From contig CM043958.1 of the NCBI GenBank assembly GCA_014529385.2, positions 74,393,169-74,457,168 of the forward strand: a stretch of DNA of 64,000 bases. Reading direction: 5' to 3'. The DNA comes from Adiantum capillus-veneris. Its lineage: Eukaryota > Streptophyta > Polypodiopsida > Polypodiales > Pteridaceae. The translations under genes were made by a program, and so were the position numbers. Below the pieces are notes generated by a model. The model did not search any database. It had not been told where the DNA came from and saw only the letters and a program-made list of their open reading frames with translations. Positions 10,616-22,559 of the stretch are shown piece by piece (position 1 is the stretch's first letter; every line of letters begins with the position of its first letter).

Positions 10616-10903
10616 GGGTGAAAGAATGTTAACTTGTCATGATTTTTCATGTCCCGGACAATGCTAACTAGCACAATTTTGGCATATGCTAACTAGTACA
10701 ACAACTTGAGCTACATCTCCAAGATCTATGACATATGCTATATCAGTAGAATGCACTTGAAACAAGGAATCCAAATGTACAACCTCCAAAAAATTTTGAT
10801 ATTATTTGTAAAAAAATTACCGGACGCCCAACTTTTTGAAGATGTGCTAACTTGAAACTGCTAACTAGCACAAAAAGCGCAACAAGTTAACATGTTTTCA
10901 CCC
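10616..10903. mobile_element. 288-bp TIR element, family 2, copy A
   Basis: The ends are inverted repeats starting GGGTGAAAgAATGTTAACtTG, flanked by GTAT on both sides (10612-10615, 10904-10907). An inverted second copy of exactly the same length lies at 50264-50551. Internal motifs (GCTAACTAGcaC, near both ends) are shared. No coding capacity, so non-autonomous. It interrupts the protease-RT region of element A. Confidence 0.88.
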
Positions 10904-11857
10904 GTATAGTATGTTGACAGATTTCTGGATCAACACCCTTGAGATCCTGTAAGACCAAACAAAAATATCTCGATATTCCTTTAACAATCTCAACAAAAGC
11001 TTTCTTCTTCTTCTGTTAGGTCATTCGCAATGTAAGTAGGTCTAGGCTCTTCTCTGGGTTCAGCCAAGCCTCCCCTTTTAGCGTTTTCAGGCCCTTCGTA
11101 AGATTCGCCTTGTTTCTATAGTTCCCTAACAGGTTGTTCAATTATGATTTTCCGATCTTGGAGAGTATACTTTTTGTAATGGGATGGAACATACATTACA
11201 TCCTTACCATCCTCTTCCGTGGTTTCCATTTCGATTCTGTATATCTCCTTTAGATCTTTTTTCAACACTTGATATTTCTTTTTCCGCTCGACTCTGGTCA
11301 TGAGTGGTTTTTTATCTTGAGAGTTTTCTTGAGTACCCTTCCTTGTTTTTCTCGATGTGTGAGACATTTCTGCGTTTTTGTTTGAAGGATATCTGTTAGT
11401 TATCTTGTCCTTGACACAATCATTAGCATCTATCTGCATCAGGAATTGTGTTTTATTGGAGATTGATGGCATAGGTTGTGTTTTCACAATATTGGTGTCT
11501 CTCTTTCGTCTATGCCATTTCTTGATTTTTGGTTTGGAAAGTCAAAAAACTTTTCCTTCCCTCCCTTTAAGAGTAGCTGAGCTCTCGTATGCTCTTTTTC
11601 CGATCGCGAATCTTCTGAGATAGCTGAGTGTTCATCTAACTCATCAGTTGCATCGTAATTGAGCTTTCATTAAGTCCTTGGGTTTCTCATCTTTGTTTTC
11701 AATGTTGAGGACCGACATCATTTGGATGGGAATTATGTCGTACCCATCCTCATTACAGAATTGAGTAGGCATAGACGTATTCACACATACATCCATTGTC
11801 GCTAAAATTTGAGTCCACGTGAATGGCTCAAATAAATGCTCTGGAAAGGGTTCAAGT
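10904..11857 (-). pseudogene. Protease-RT linker of element A polyprotein
   Basis: The minus strand from 11857 reads an uninterrupted stretch of about 70 codons (EPFPEHLFEPFTWTQILATM, then NEDGYDIIPIQMMSVLNIEN and KPKDLMKAQLRC). After a break it continues as a lysine-rich region (KTRKGTQENSQDKKPL, YQVLKKDLKEIYRIEMETTE) down to 11116. I do not recognise a catalytic domain here. The position between the DSGAG protease and RT, plus its charge, suits a polyprotein spacer. Bounded by two inserted TIR elements. Confidence 0.6.
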
Positions 11858-12310
11858 CATTAGGAAAAATTTGGACTCACAAAGAGGCCTTATAAGGAGT
11901 TTGACTTCCTCTCTCATGTCCAAAATGGGCGTGCGGTAAAATTTTTGCAAATCAACTCTAAACTTGGTGGAGATTTGGCAGTTAGAATCTACTCTCTTCA
12001 AGATATTTCTATTGATATATAGCACGCCACAAGATTCCTCATATTTTGAAAGATTCTATTTTTGATTCTCTAGATTCTAGACGGAGTTATCACATCACAA
12101 GAGAATAAAAAATAGAATCTTTCGAAATAGGAGGAAGCCCATGGCGTGCTATATATCAATAGAAAGAGCTTGAAGAGTAGATTCTAACTGTCAAATCTCC
12201 GCCAACTTTAGAGTTGACTTGCAAAAATTTACCGCATGCCCGTTTTGGACATGAGAGAGGAAGTCAAACTCCTTATAGAGCCCCTTTGTGAGTCCAAATT
12301 TTCCCTAATG
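11858..12310. mobile_element. Foldback/MITE element, family 1, copy 1 (453 bp)
   Basis: It starts CATTAGGAAAAATTTGGACT and ends with its inverse (CCTAATG at 12304-12310). The two arms stay complementary for most of the element, through CTCACAAAG, the 'aggagtttgacttcctctc' stretch and the 'tctattgatatatagcacg' stretch. It sits inside coding sequence of element A between protease and RT. I could not find a convincing target duplication. Confidence 0.85.
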
Positions 12311-13729
12311 ATGTAGGCTTCATTTGTGCAGTCCCTTTCTAGGATACATTCTTCTCCTCTTAAGCTTCCATTTTCTAAAGCTCCGCACATCCAAATAGGA
12401 GTGTCTTTGTTTAACCACGATGGGAGTTTAGTTTCATCCGAAGAGACTGAATCAAACTCTTGGATGGGTGTTTTCAAGACATCTCTATAAGTGTGATCTT
12501 TTAGATTGACTCTTGTTATAGATCTCACCTGCTTCAAGTACAAATAGTTGTTTCCCCAATCTTGGATAAGTTGTACCTATTGCATGAAAGGTCTTCCCAA
12601 TATGATTTCATAGTTGATTGTTTTCCCAAAGTCTACTATGGCAAAAGTGTGATGATATTCAATTCCACAGGAATTGACTATCACTTTTTCAAGCAGCCCT
12701 AGTGGTCTCTCAAGGTGTTCGTCAGTTAACTCCAATTTCATTTGAGTTTGTCTAATGGCTGGCTATTCCCAAGATTCCCATATTGCTTTAGTCGCTATGG
12801 CTATACCAGCTCCACTATCCAATATTGCCATGGTTTCAATGTCATTATATTTCACTGTGAGGGTGGTGTTTCCTTCTTCCCCTTCATAATATTCTCCGAT
12901 CTTGTTCATAGGAACTGATTGAATCTCTTTGTTTTCCATTTCATTTCTAAAATTTTCCAAATTCTTAGAGATTAACCCCGTTATCCCCGCCTTCTCTAGG
13001 GTTTTTTGTAAATCATTCCACAAGTATGGTTTGAGTTTCAACAATTCTCCCAAAGTAAGAGTGCATTGGATAGGTGTAGACATGATTGAATGAATGTTGT
13101 CTACTTCTAGGGTCTATTCAGCTCCTTTTACTTGAGTGGTCTTGCAAACGACGAAATCATCTTCGCTATCTTCCAAGTAAGAAGGTAATGTTTTTATGTC
13201 AATGGTTTAGATATTCTTGAAGCTTCCGATCCGCAATCCCCGTATAAGAATTGTAAATCCATGTTCATATCAGAAGGTAGGTTATCCAATCAGCCTTCCT
13301 CTATAGGAGCTCAATTTAAAATTAGTCTCCCATCATTGATCTCTCTCACTTTTTTCCATAATTGTCCTAGCCAATCTTTCTCTACGAATGAAGGAATCTT
13401 TGCTGTCCGGCACTATAAGCTCTGATTCATTTGTTTCAAGATGAGGTTCTGCCACCACATCGGATTTTGCTTTTGTTCCTTCTACCGCAAGCTCTTCAGG
13501 TTTTGCAATACTTTCAAGCTTGCATTTTTGTTTATCCAGCATTTCTTGCGTGATTCTTACCAAATTTTGATAAGCCTCCAGCTTCGCTGCTTCCATGTCT
13601 GGAGATGGATAGTTTTTCCACTTGTTTTTCATGTTTTGGCTTGCTTTAAGTCCTGCTTGGTAGGCTTCCAAGGCAGCATTAATAAGCTCAAAAGTTTTAT
13701 CAACAAGAATGGATCCTCTAGATTTCACG
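12311..13729 (-). pseudogene. Aspartic protease region (DSGAG), element A
   Basis: A helical charged stretch (13728-13333) precedes a retropepsin with the active site ETMAILDSGAGIAIATKAI (about 12830-12780) and an upstream GNTTLTVKYNDI strand. The rest continues in the same frame down to 12311 (YLKQVRSITRVNLKDHTYRD, then IWMCGALENGSLRGEECILE). Retropepsins cut Gag-Pol and use D-T/S-G-A; DSG is an accepted variant. A stop and a frame break interrupt it. The inserted foldback element at 11858-12310 cuts its 3' end. Confidence 0.75.
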
Positions 13730-14141
13730 CATTAGGTGACATTCGGACTCACAAAGGGGCCCTTTAAGGAGTTTGACTTTACCTATCTCTACCAAAACGG
13801 GCGCACGGATAAATTTTTGCAAACAAATTCCAAATTTGGCGAAGTTTTGATAGCTAGAATGTCCTCTTCGATCTCTATCTACTGGTATATAACATGCCAT
13901 GAGATTCCTCATATTTTAGAAAAAAGAATCTTCTAAAATATGAGGAATCTCATGGCATGTTATATATCAGTAGATAGAGCTTGAAGAGGACATTCTAACT
14001 GTCAAACCTCCGCCAACTTTGGAGTTTGTTTGCAAAAATTTATCCATGCGGCAAAAATTTATCCATGCGCCCATTTTGGTAGAGAGAGGTAAAGTCAAAA
14101 TCCGTAAAGGGCCCCTTTGTGAGTCCAGTTTCCTTGAATTG
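13730..14141. mobile_element. Foldback/MITE element, family 1, copy 2 (412 bp)
   Basis: Near-complete inverted repeat with centre at about 13917-13935, where CATATTTTAGA meets its complement. Ends carry the family mark (CATTAGG..., GGACTCACAAAGGGGCCC) and the right arm has a small duplication (gcggcaaaaatttatccat twice at 14038-14068). It lies between the gag zinc knuckles and the protease region of element A. Confidence 0.88.
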
Positions 14142-16557
14142 CCAGTTTCTTTCAGCTTGTCCTAGGCTAGCATTTTTTATTTCTCTTCGATTTCAACCCG
14201 TTGTTTTTGTTTTCTCATCTCGTATCTTTTGCTTCTGCTCCTTTTGATTCTTTGAGAAGAAACTTCCGTGTTCTCCAAATCATTAGAGGAGTTGTGTTTC
14301 TTTTTGTTTGCCTGGGATCTGGTGATTACCTTGATTGGAACAATCGGTTCACTCTCTGATGAGCTACTAAGCATCACTTGGACTATGTTTACGATAGTTT
14401 TTCCCTTGTTCAAAGGATTCTTAGGACAATCTTTCAGAAAGTGTCCTCCCTTTCTGCAACATTGTATGCAATAGGCTTCAATTGGTTTGAGCTTTTTGTC
14501 AGGCTCTGGACATTCGTTCTTCCAATGGTCATCAGCACCACAATTATGACAGCTTCCTGTTCTAGGCTTCATCATGGGTCTTCCCATGGGAGGTTTGACA
14601 CCTTGATTAGCTACATAATACATTGGTGCGAGCTCTGATGGAGCATAATTCATGGTTTCTTCCATTGGTGGTGGATGTGGACTATACCAATCTCCGAATT
14701 CTACCATTATTATCGATGGACTAGGCTCTGCATAGGATGTAACAGGCACTAATGCTTGTTCATCTATGACTCCTTTAGAGTGCATGTACTTTATAGGCAC
14801 TACATTATGTCCTAGATACGGAGGTTGTTGTCCCAACACAGGTTGAGGTCTTTCCATGACCATTGGTGGTCTTTGAGCTTGGGTGATATTAGGCTAATAT
14901 CTGTACATGGGTTGTCCTTGTGGCCTCATGGGAACGTACTGAACATTCCCATCATACTTTGGTCTGAAGTATCACTCGTGGGTCTCATGGTTAGTCCATT
15001 TACCCTTGATTGCACACCATTTTTGTCACCTAATCGGTTGTCCATGTGGAGGTATCCATTGTCCTGGTCCTCTCATAGGTGCTTTTTTGCATATTGTTCA
15101 TCATGTCGTTCATCCTTTTTAGCATATCTTCTATGGCTGAGAGTGGTCCCACAGCAGCCGTTCCCACTTGTGCTAGTTTAATGGATGTTGTCTTCTTGCT
15201 TTGGTTATCCTTAGGGACATCTTCTTCGTTGAAGATCTCGCAATTGTCTCCTAGGTCAATCGCATCAAACACACACGGTTCTAGGGTTGTACGCTTTTTA
15301 CTATAGAGTATAGCATGAAGTTCTTTGTTTAGCAATCTTTCCAAAAACAAAGATACAAGTCGTTCTTCTGCAGGTATCTCCATCTCTGGGCATCTGGCAA
15401 TGTATTGTTCATTCGAGTTGCACAATCCCTAAAAGACTCACCTTGTTTCTGTTTAAAGCTGTAAATTTGAGCTACCTTATTATGTTTAATCCCCATTTTG
15501 GAACAAGCAGCTAAAAATCATTGAGCTAATGTGTTCAAGTCCATGATGGACCTTGCTGGAATGTTTGGGAACCATGTCAAAGCTTTTCCTTCTAATGTCA
15601 TTCCAAACCCCTCGAATTGGGTATGGAAATCAAATATACGCTCTTCTCTTAGCACCTGCTTAAAGCTTGCTAAGTGGTCATATGAATCCCCTGATCCACT
15701 ATATTTTCTAACCCATTTTTTAAAATCAGCTAGTCTGACATGTCTATTTGGTTCAACTCCAGGTCTTCTGGGAGTTGGTCCTGTTCCGAGTCCTTCAAAC
15801 CAGTCTGTTGGAAATAGTGACTCATGTAGCCCTGGACTGGCCTTAATGTCACCCAGTTTTCTACGTGTTGAGGTGATTTCTAGCTTCTTCACATTAATCT
15901 CAAATGATCTATCACGGTGTTTTGTGTCTGGTCCTTGCCCCAATATCCAATCTCGTATGAATACCCTTGGTATTTGGTTTGTTCTACCTCCTCAGGAGTC
16001 CTCATAACAAAGTTGTTGTTATAACAATCCCTAAACAAGTAGGTTGGTAGGTCTGTTGATCCCTTATCTTTGATCTTGAAGATATAGATGATCTTCATGG
16101 CCGTTAATTATCCTGGTTTGGCATGAGAAGTCCACAAAAGATCTTTTATGTTTCTATCTTCCCAACAATAGACTCCAATCCTAGGATTATCCGTACTAAC
16201 TCGTTTCAAAGGCTTCAAGTCTACTTGACCGTATCCCTCGAATTCCAAAGTTGGTGGTCCTTCTTTTGCTGACATATCTAGGATTATAGTGTTTACTTCT
16301 AACCCCCATTTGTCTATTACATAAGGGTTTTTGACCTTTAAATACTGAGTTCCGTTTTGATCCATGTACATTTTTCCTTGTTTGTTTTCCCTAACCTCTT
16401 CTTCGAACTCAATACCATGGTCATCAATGCAAATAGCATACTCCTCGTTAGGGTCCAAGTAAACCTGGACTCCATGATGGTTAGTCTTGTAAAAAGATAG
16501 TATATGCTTATAGCGCACTGTCATTCCAATTTTCGAGTGAGTCGACTAAGAAGACAT
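14142..16557 (-). pseudogene. gag (capsid/nucleocapsid), element A
   Basis: From an ATG at 16555-16557 (MSS, TAG, STHSKIGMTV) the frame runs through an unusual N-terminal region (HHGVQVYLDPNEEYAICIDD), then a capsid-like segment with LADFKKWVRKYSGSGDSYDH, FKQVLREERIFDFHTQFEG and GKALTWF, typical of retrotransposon gag. The nucleocapsid has two zinc knuckles: CHNCGADDHWKNEC fits CX2CX4HX4C, while CIQCCRKGGHFLKDC has one residue too many before His. A basic tail follows. At least three frame breaks and two stops show it is dead. Gag would form the particle and bind element RNA. Confidence 0.8.
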
Positions 16558-16939
16558 TTCAGATGTTGAATCTGAAAAAGTATCTGAGACTTCTTCAGGA
16601 ATTGTGTGCAAGGAATCGCCTTGATTCACGCGTTGTTCAGTAAATACTCTACTGGAGGTTTCTCTGAGTATGCCCTAATTTCCTAGTACACGACTAGATC
16701 TAAGGTTCATTTTGACTTATGAAGCCCTGGATAGAGTACTCACCTTTGGATCGACTTGTCGTCAATTTCCACTTGATTCAATTGCAACTTTCTGTCAAGC
16801 CATTGATTCCTCGTCTGCAACCTGATTCCTGTACAAATTTATTCAAGTTAGCTATTCTTCTATAAAGACGGTAGAGCTCTTGAGAACTCTCATGATTGGT
16901 ATCTGTGTATCACTTCAAATTGAGCTATGGGAATCAAAA
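16558..16939 (-). other. Leader segment, element A, no gene seen
   Basis: Lies between the tandem repeats and the gag start on the minus strand. I see no motif beyond general AT-rich leader sequence. Confidence 0.5.
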
Positions 16940-18150
16940 TTTGACTTTCAGATTCGACTTTAGCAAAAACCAAAGGTCTAATCTGCAATCTGTAAACTGA
17001 GTACATATGTACCAAATTTGATCCGATTGAACCCAAAATTGCCCTGTGGCTTTATATGGTGTTGGTCTATTATTGTATAAGTTCAAAAATAAAAAATGAT
17101 GTCTCTGGATAGCAGAAGTAAATAATCGCAATTATTCACTTTTGTCACTTTTTTGCACTTTTTTGATAGGTTTGGCAAGTTTACAACTTGTTAGAGTCTC
17201 TGGGAAAATTTCAACAAGTTTGGACCAATTCTGATCAAGTTTATCAACTGTTTGGTGTTCGCAGACTCTAATTTTGAGAATCTAGCTTAAGTCTCACTTT
17301 TGGGATCCAAATTTCACCCAAATTTTTTTGTGAGGTCTACTTGATGTGCTTGACCTTGTGGTATACTCCAATTTGCAAAATCATCAAGTTTTGAAGCAGA
17401 TGTAAATAATCACGATTATTTACTCTAGCTATATTTTTGTAAGTTTTTGCCCCAACTTTGACACAGATCTTTTAAGAACCTTAAGTTGGTCACTAGCCAA
17501 TTTTCATCAAGTTTGGAAAATTTTTGGTCAAATGGTCATGACTCATCAATTATCTGTCCGCAGACTAACTTTGCAATTTTTTAGTCATAAATTTCACTCT
17601 AGTGGTCCAAATCTTACCAAATTTGATTTGTGGGCTTATTACAACATGGTGAAGCTAGTGGTATGCAGACTTGGCCAGAAAAGTTGAAAAATAGGGTAGA
17701 AGTAAATAATCACGATTATTTACTTTTGACAAAGTTTTGTAAATTTTTGGTCAACTGAGCATATACACATGTTTATCACATCAACATAAGCCTATGAAGC
17801 AAATTTCAACAAGTTTGGACAAATTTTCCCCAAATTTATACTCAAGATTCAAAAGGTCAGTACAAACTTTAGTTTTTACCCAGTTTTTTGCTAGTTTAGT
17901 GATCCAAATCTTTTGGGCCTTTACAAAAGTTGTTTGTACACATGCAATGATTCAATGGTATGAACCTTGGCCAATTTAGAGTAGAAAGTTAATAATCATG
18001 ACTATTAACTTTAGGCTTGAAATGAACACTTTTTTGCAATTTTCTCAAAGATAGTCTTTACATGATGTATTTTAAGCCTATGAATCAAGTCAAAACTTAA
18101 TTTGGCATAAAATGTCAAGAAAAAGTAAATAGTCTGAGTTTTAGTCAACT
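16940..18150 (-). repeat. 285-bp tandem repeats in element A leader (set 2)
   Basis: Units repeat with the palindromic core AAATAATCaCGATTATTT at about 17120, 17402, 17704 and 17988 (spacing 282, 302, 284). Each unit also shares 'caagtttggacaaatttt', 'gtccgcagact' and 'gggcttattacaacatg'-like blocks. This is the same family as 2820-3560. It lies between the PBS and gag, so it forms much of the untranslated leader. Confidence 0.85.
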
Positions 18151-18668
18151 CTTGAAATTTTTACCTCGAAGTGTTTTTGAGCTTACCCATTGGTTTGGAC
18201 AACTGTTATGCTTACTCTCCAGCCGGATTGAGTGGATTCGAGTCTTTTCAAACTATTTCTAGCCTTAGCCCTGAAATTCACACTTGATTCTTTCAGAGAG
18301 ATCAATGTTTTGAAATCCACCTCGGATCCTACTTACCCTACTCCTAGATTCTCATGCAATGGGGTTGTGGAAAGTGTCCACAAACACTCGTTTTCTTGTT
18401 TTTTTTAATGTTTTTTTAGAGTCTTGATCTTAAGACTTTTCTCGTGTACCAATCATTTTCCAAATCCTAATCTAAATCTACAATTCTACAGTCCTAAAAG
18501 TACTTAGCAAGTACGATTACTTCCAAGCTACCTCTACACAACAAAAGACGACAATCTTAAGCTATGCGGTTTCTAAAAAGAAAGTTTTAGACTCTAGGTG
18601 AAACTAGAGGAAGTTAAAGGACAACTACACAAGACGCTTGTGTTTTTCCCTAGTTTAGGTCTCTTCGA

Positions 18669-18686
18669 TCCCCGGCAACGGCGCCA
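18669..18686 (-). promoter_or_regulatory. Primer-binding site, tRNA-Asp type, element A
   Basis: On the minus strand the sequence is TGGCGCCGTTGCCGGGGA, which matches the PBS I know from plant Athila-like elements primed by tRNA-Asp. It sits two bases from a CA/TG LTR boundary (CCCACA on the minus strand). Confidence 0.85.
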
Positions 18687-18688
18687 AA

Positions 18689-19700
18689 TGTGGGACGCAT
18701 GTCTAACCTCACCATCCTATCTTATTGCAGTATTAGAGAGAACCACAACTAAATTGTCAATCCATGGGATAAAGCTGACTCGACTAGTGCATAGAGGCTA
18801 CAAGAGGTTGTCAATCTCTTGGAAAACAACTAACAACTCGCATCTAGCTCAAGCTACACTCAAGTGACTGAAATCACCAAAAGCCAATCGCTCATCGGCA
18901 AGCATATCACATTCGTTTTATAGCATCAAATGACATCCAAATGTAACGAAACTTCTAGGACAAATTTATAAGACCTAAGCACACATGCTTATGGTCTCAA
19001 ACCCCACTTTAGTTCAAGTTTGAAAATCGCGATTATTAACAGCAGTGGATTTTTGACCTAGTCGTTTTTGACCTAGAGTACATCTAAATGCTTAGCAATG
19101 ATGCCCCAATACCCCGCCTATGCTTAGTTTTTGATTTAAAGTGTAAATTCCTAGTTATGATGAAATTAGGCTGTGGATCGACAATGTCAAAGGCTACGAA
19201 ATACTATGAATGGTTTACGTCAATGCATAGAGCTCTTACCTGCGGTTGCAATGCAAGGAACGCAACCGCAATGTGACAACTGAAGAGGGAGTAGGAAGCG
19301 CGAGAAAGAGACAAGTGAGCGCTGCTAGGTCACGCTGTGTATTTCTTATCCAAAAACTTATAAAAAACTTATAAAAAACTTACCTTAGCCAAGGTTTTGG
19401 GTGGTCAAAACTAATAATCTGGAGTTCTATCAAAGTGGGGAAATGACTGGCTGATACAATCTGGAAGCTTGTAGCCCCGGCTCATTAATTACAAGGTTTA
19501 TCCAAGAAAATAAGAGTTACAATATTCATGATTTATCAAAATAATAATTGTTTTACAAGGAGAACTTCGAAAAATGGTGTCCGTGTTAGCTTGCTGCTAA
19601 AACATGATTTGCATGTGGGTTTTGTGGATAAAACCCCCAAATTGCACAGATTGAGAATGGTTCACATGCTAATTTTTTTAGCCATTTTGAGATAGACAAG
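18689..19700 (-). other. Probable 5' LTR of element A (right edge not resolved)
   Basis: The PBS position requires the LTR to begin here on the plus-strand map with TGTGGGACGC (minus-strand LTR end ...CCCACA). No second copy exists in the window, so its length is unknown. TTATAAG-like motifs on the minus strand at about 19350-19380 might be promoter elements. Confidence 0.4.
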
Positions 19701-20706
19701 AGGAATTAGTAACTTGGGAAGAGATAGAAAGAGAAATAGAGAGGGTGTGTGCAAAGGTGCAAATGAAAGATATTGGGATGAGAGGGGTAGGTCATGGTCA
19801 TAAACATGGAAGGTGCAAGCTTGAACAAGGGATGGAGAGAAAAGGAGGTAAGAGGAGACTAGGCATGCCTTGTGGGAAAAAGTGGACAGGCTGGAGTCCA
19901 CAAAAAAAATCATATCTCAAGGCCTTGAGCTCCAAAATTATCTCAAAACATTTGAGCATGTTTCTGATTTCATGAGCTAACTTTCTTGCTTTGATGACTT
20001 TTTTCGAGTCAAATTGGAAATGGAATCTAAAAGTTCAGTAAAAAGATGTATCTTTTTTCCTTCAAAAGTCTTTGGTGTGGGTCATTTTTTATGGGATTTC
20101 CTTATGACTCCAAAAGTGGCATATCCACACACCATAGCATGATCTTAGTAAGCCAAGTTTATGTGGACACTTGCATGGAGGAGGTGTTTCATATTTATAA
20201 TATATAAACATGATGAAAAAACAAGCTAGTATTAGGGCTAGTCATGGTATCTAGACAATGGCATGTGGTCTCAAGGGGGTCACTATGTGTAAATTGTGTA
20301 TATATCTCTGCATTCAAGGACTATTTTTCAAAATCCTTATCTATGAATTGTGACAAGTAAATTGCACCCTTTTCCTATACGATCTATATTTTTTTTCCCA
20401 AGTTAACTTTATGATACCCTTCTGTATATGAAAATGTGAGAAAAAATGAAATTTAAGAAACACTTCAGTTGTACTCATGTGTAGTCACATACTTATTAAG
20501 TGCCCCCCCCCCCCCCCCCCCCAGCATATGGTTATTACGATAGGAAAAATATATTAAATATATATATATAATTGGGGGAATCAAAGGAGAGGGTCCCTTA
20601 TTTATTTTCTTGCTAGGATAGAAAAGAGAAAAATGGATGAAATTATTTAGGAAAGGTGACTAAGATGATAGAATATATTCTTTTGGATTTTCACAAGGGT
20701 GCAGGC
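19701..20706. other. Spacer without gene; poly-C tract
   Basis: No coding region recognised. A C homopolymer of about 20 bases lies at 20503-20522, followed by an AT-rich run (tatatatata near 20560). Confidence 0.5.
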
Positions 20707-21166
20707 CATTAGGAAAAGTTTGGACTCAAAAATGGGCCTTGTAAGAATTGTTGATGTGGCATAGCTTTCAAAAAGTGGGGATCGGTAAATTTTTTGCAAA
20801 TAAGATCCAAACTTTTCGGAGGTTGGATATTTAGAATCTACTCATCAAATCCTATCTATTGATATATAGCATGCATGTATCGCACATTGCCTTCATGTAC
20901 ATCTAGAAAAAGGTGATTTTAGATTACCGTAACGGTAACAAAACCTGGCTGGTTGAAAAAAATTGGCATAACTTTCATAGAAGTCATCCAAATTTTTCGG
21001 ACCTTGGCTCTTTAGAATCCATTTTTCAAGAACTTTCCAATGATAGGTCATATCATGGGGTTCTAAGCAATATTTAGAGGGGTCTACCGGGTTGCTTTCT
21101 TTTGTACAACTTTGATGATGTGGCACTCTTAAAAGGCCCAAAAATGAGTTCAAAATTTTCCTAATG
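20707..21166. mobile_element. Foldback/MITE element, family 1, copy 3 (460 bp)
   Basis: Ends are CATTAGGAAAAGTTTGGACTC and the inverse (CCTAATG at 21160-21166). The internal core 'cggaggttggatatttagaa' and 'ctattgatatatagcatg' is shared with other copies. The arms are more diverged than in copies 1 and 2. Confidence 0.75.
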
Positions 21167-22559
21167 GGAGCTTGTGAGGATATAGGGTTTTATTTATTCA
21201 CCATGAGATTGAAGTGAACACATCCCAGTTACAGTCAATGCGAGCACTTCTTCTCAGCCTATAAAAGTCTTTTTCTTCTGCACACTAGTGGTGTCTCCAA
21301 GGCTTTCAAGGCACTCTAAGAGATAATATCTTGATCATAAATCCCTCTGTGATGTTGTCAACTATGCCCAAGAGAATGCAACCTGCTCCAATAATACCAA
21401 TTATTGAAATTAGGTTTTCAAGGATGCACCCACAACTTGGAAAAAATGAATAAGATCAAGGCACACAATAGAGAGAGTATTGTTGGGTGCACAAATAGAA
21501 AGATAAGTTACCCCTAGAGTAATAGGCATATATAAAATGCACGGGGAAAACCTCCTTGTGAGGGAAAAAGTACCCCGACATTCGTAAGTGTGTTCACACA
21601 CATCACTACCACATATATGGTAATATTAAGAGCACTTAATAGATTTTCTATCATCCCCACCATAATATGTGTGACAACAAGCTTTGTGGTATAGACTATT
21701 CCCATTGCCACATTACATATGGATTTAGATTTTATCAGCTATAAGGTGGGTGCATGATCAGGTGTACCCACCTTTATAATGTTCCCAGCAAGAATTCTTG
21801 ATAAAAGACTCTTTTTTGTTACTCCTATGTAAGTGCCAAGGATCCATTGCCACACAAAACACATAGTCAAAAACACATTCAAAATTTTTGATCGCCAATT
21901 GTTGTCACCAAAATGGAAAATTTTGTGTGCAAGGACTATCACATTTAAGCTTGCCATGCCCTATCACAACATTGTGACCTTGATTGACCAATCAAATGTA
22001 ACTTTATGTCAGCTTATTGGTTTGACATGCCATTTTTCACTTCAATTGTGCACATGTCAATTAATGAAAATCGATCTATTGATAGTTTTTTGAATCTGGG
22101 TGTAAATATTTTCATTTTCATTTTAAAGATTTATTATTATGAGAACCTACAATTTTTACACCATATTTTTTAAGATCAAGGACTCATTTGCAACATCCAA
22201 CAATTTAGATTATGACACAAAAATGTGACCATGTCAAAAAAATGAACTTTAATGATGTACTTTTGAAAAATGAACTTTAATGATGTAATGGTTTTTTAGG
22301 AGCAGATCTTGTTGCTACTACTTTCTTTTGCCATGGCATGCCCCCAATCCTCGTGCAGCTCTTCCCTTCCTCCCTTCTCACCTTTGCATTGCCCTCCCCT
22401 ACTCCTACTACTTGTGCTACCCTCCACCCCCCTTGCACTAACCTCTCCCACCCCCTGTCGACCCCCCACCCCCTCTATGGGCAGCCTTTTGCCTATTGGT
22501 GGCTTACACATCATTGTCTTTGTCCTCTCCTTAATAAAATCAAACAGAAAATGGTGGCC
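21167..22559. other. No gene identified
   Basis: The minus strand has two hydrophobic open stretches (21514-21711, 21739-21957) that could be a decayed membrane-protein fragment, but no family motif is convincing. The plus strand 22300-22500 is proline/serine-rich in translation because of C-rich composition. Confidence 0.4.

Larger units (their letters stand above)
4898..18688 (-). mobile_element. Ty3-type LTR retrotransposon A, internal region (degenerate)
   Basis: Minus-strand order is PBS (18669-18686), repeat-rich leader, gag with zinc knuckles, retropepsin with DSGAG, reverse transcriptase with YMDD, RNase H, integrase with a D-D-E set, then a second retropepsin-like segment. RT-RNase H-integrase order defines Ty3/gypsy, and the Asp-type PBS is typical of plant Athila-like (non-chromodomain) lineages. 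I see no chromodomain. Coding is broken by frameshifts, stops and four inserted DNA elements (6919-8257, 10616-10903, 11858-12310, 13730-14141). The internal region is very long, and the element may extend left to include the 285-bp repeats and coiled-coil ORF at 1-3.6 kb. No matching LTR pair is visible in the window. Confidence 0.8.

Noticed and set aside
21514-21957. Hydrophobic minus-strand stretches resembling a transporter of formate/nitrite type
   Set aside because: Only loose hydrophobic similarity, with a frame change and no key motif.
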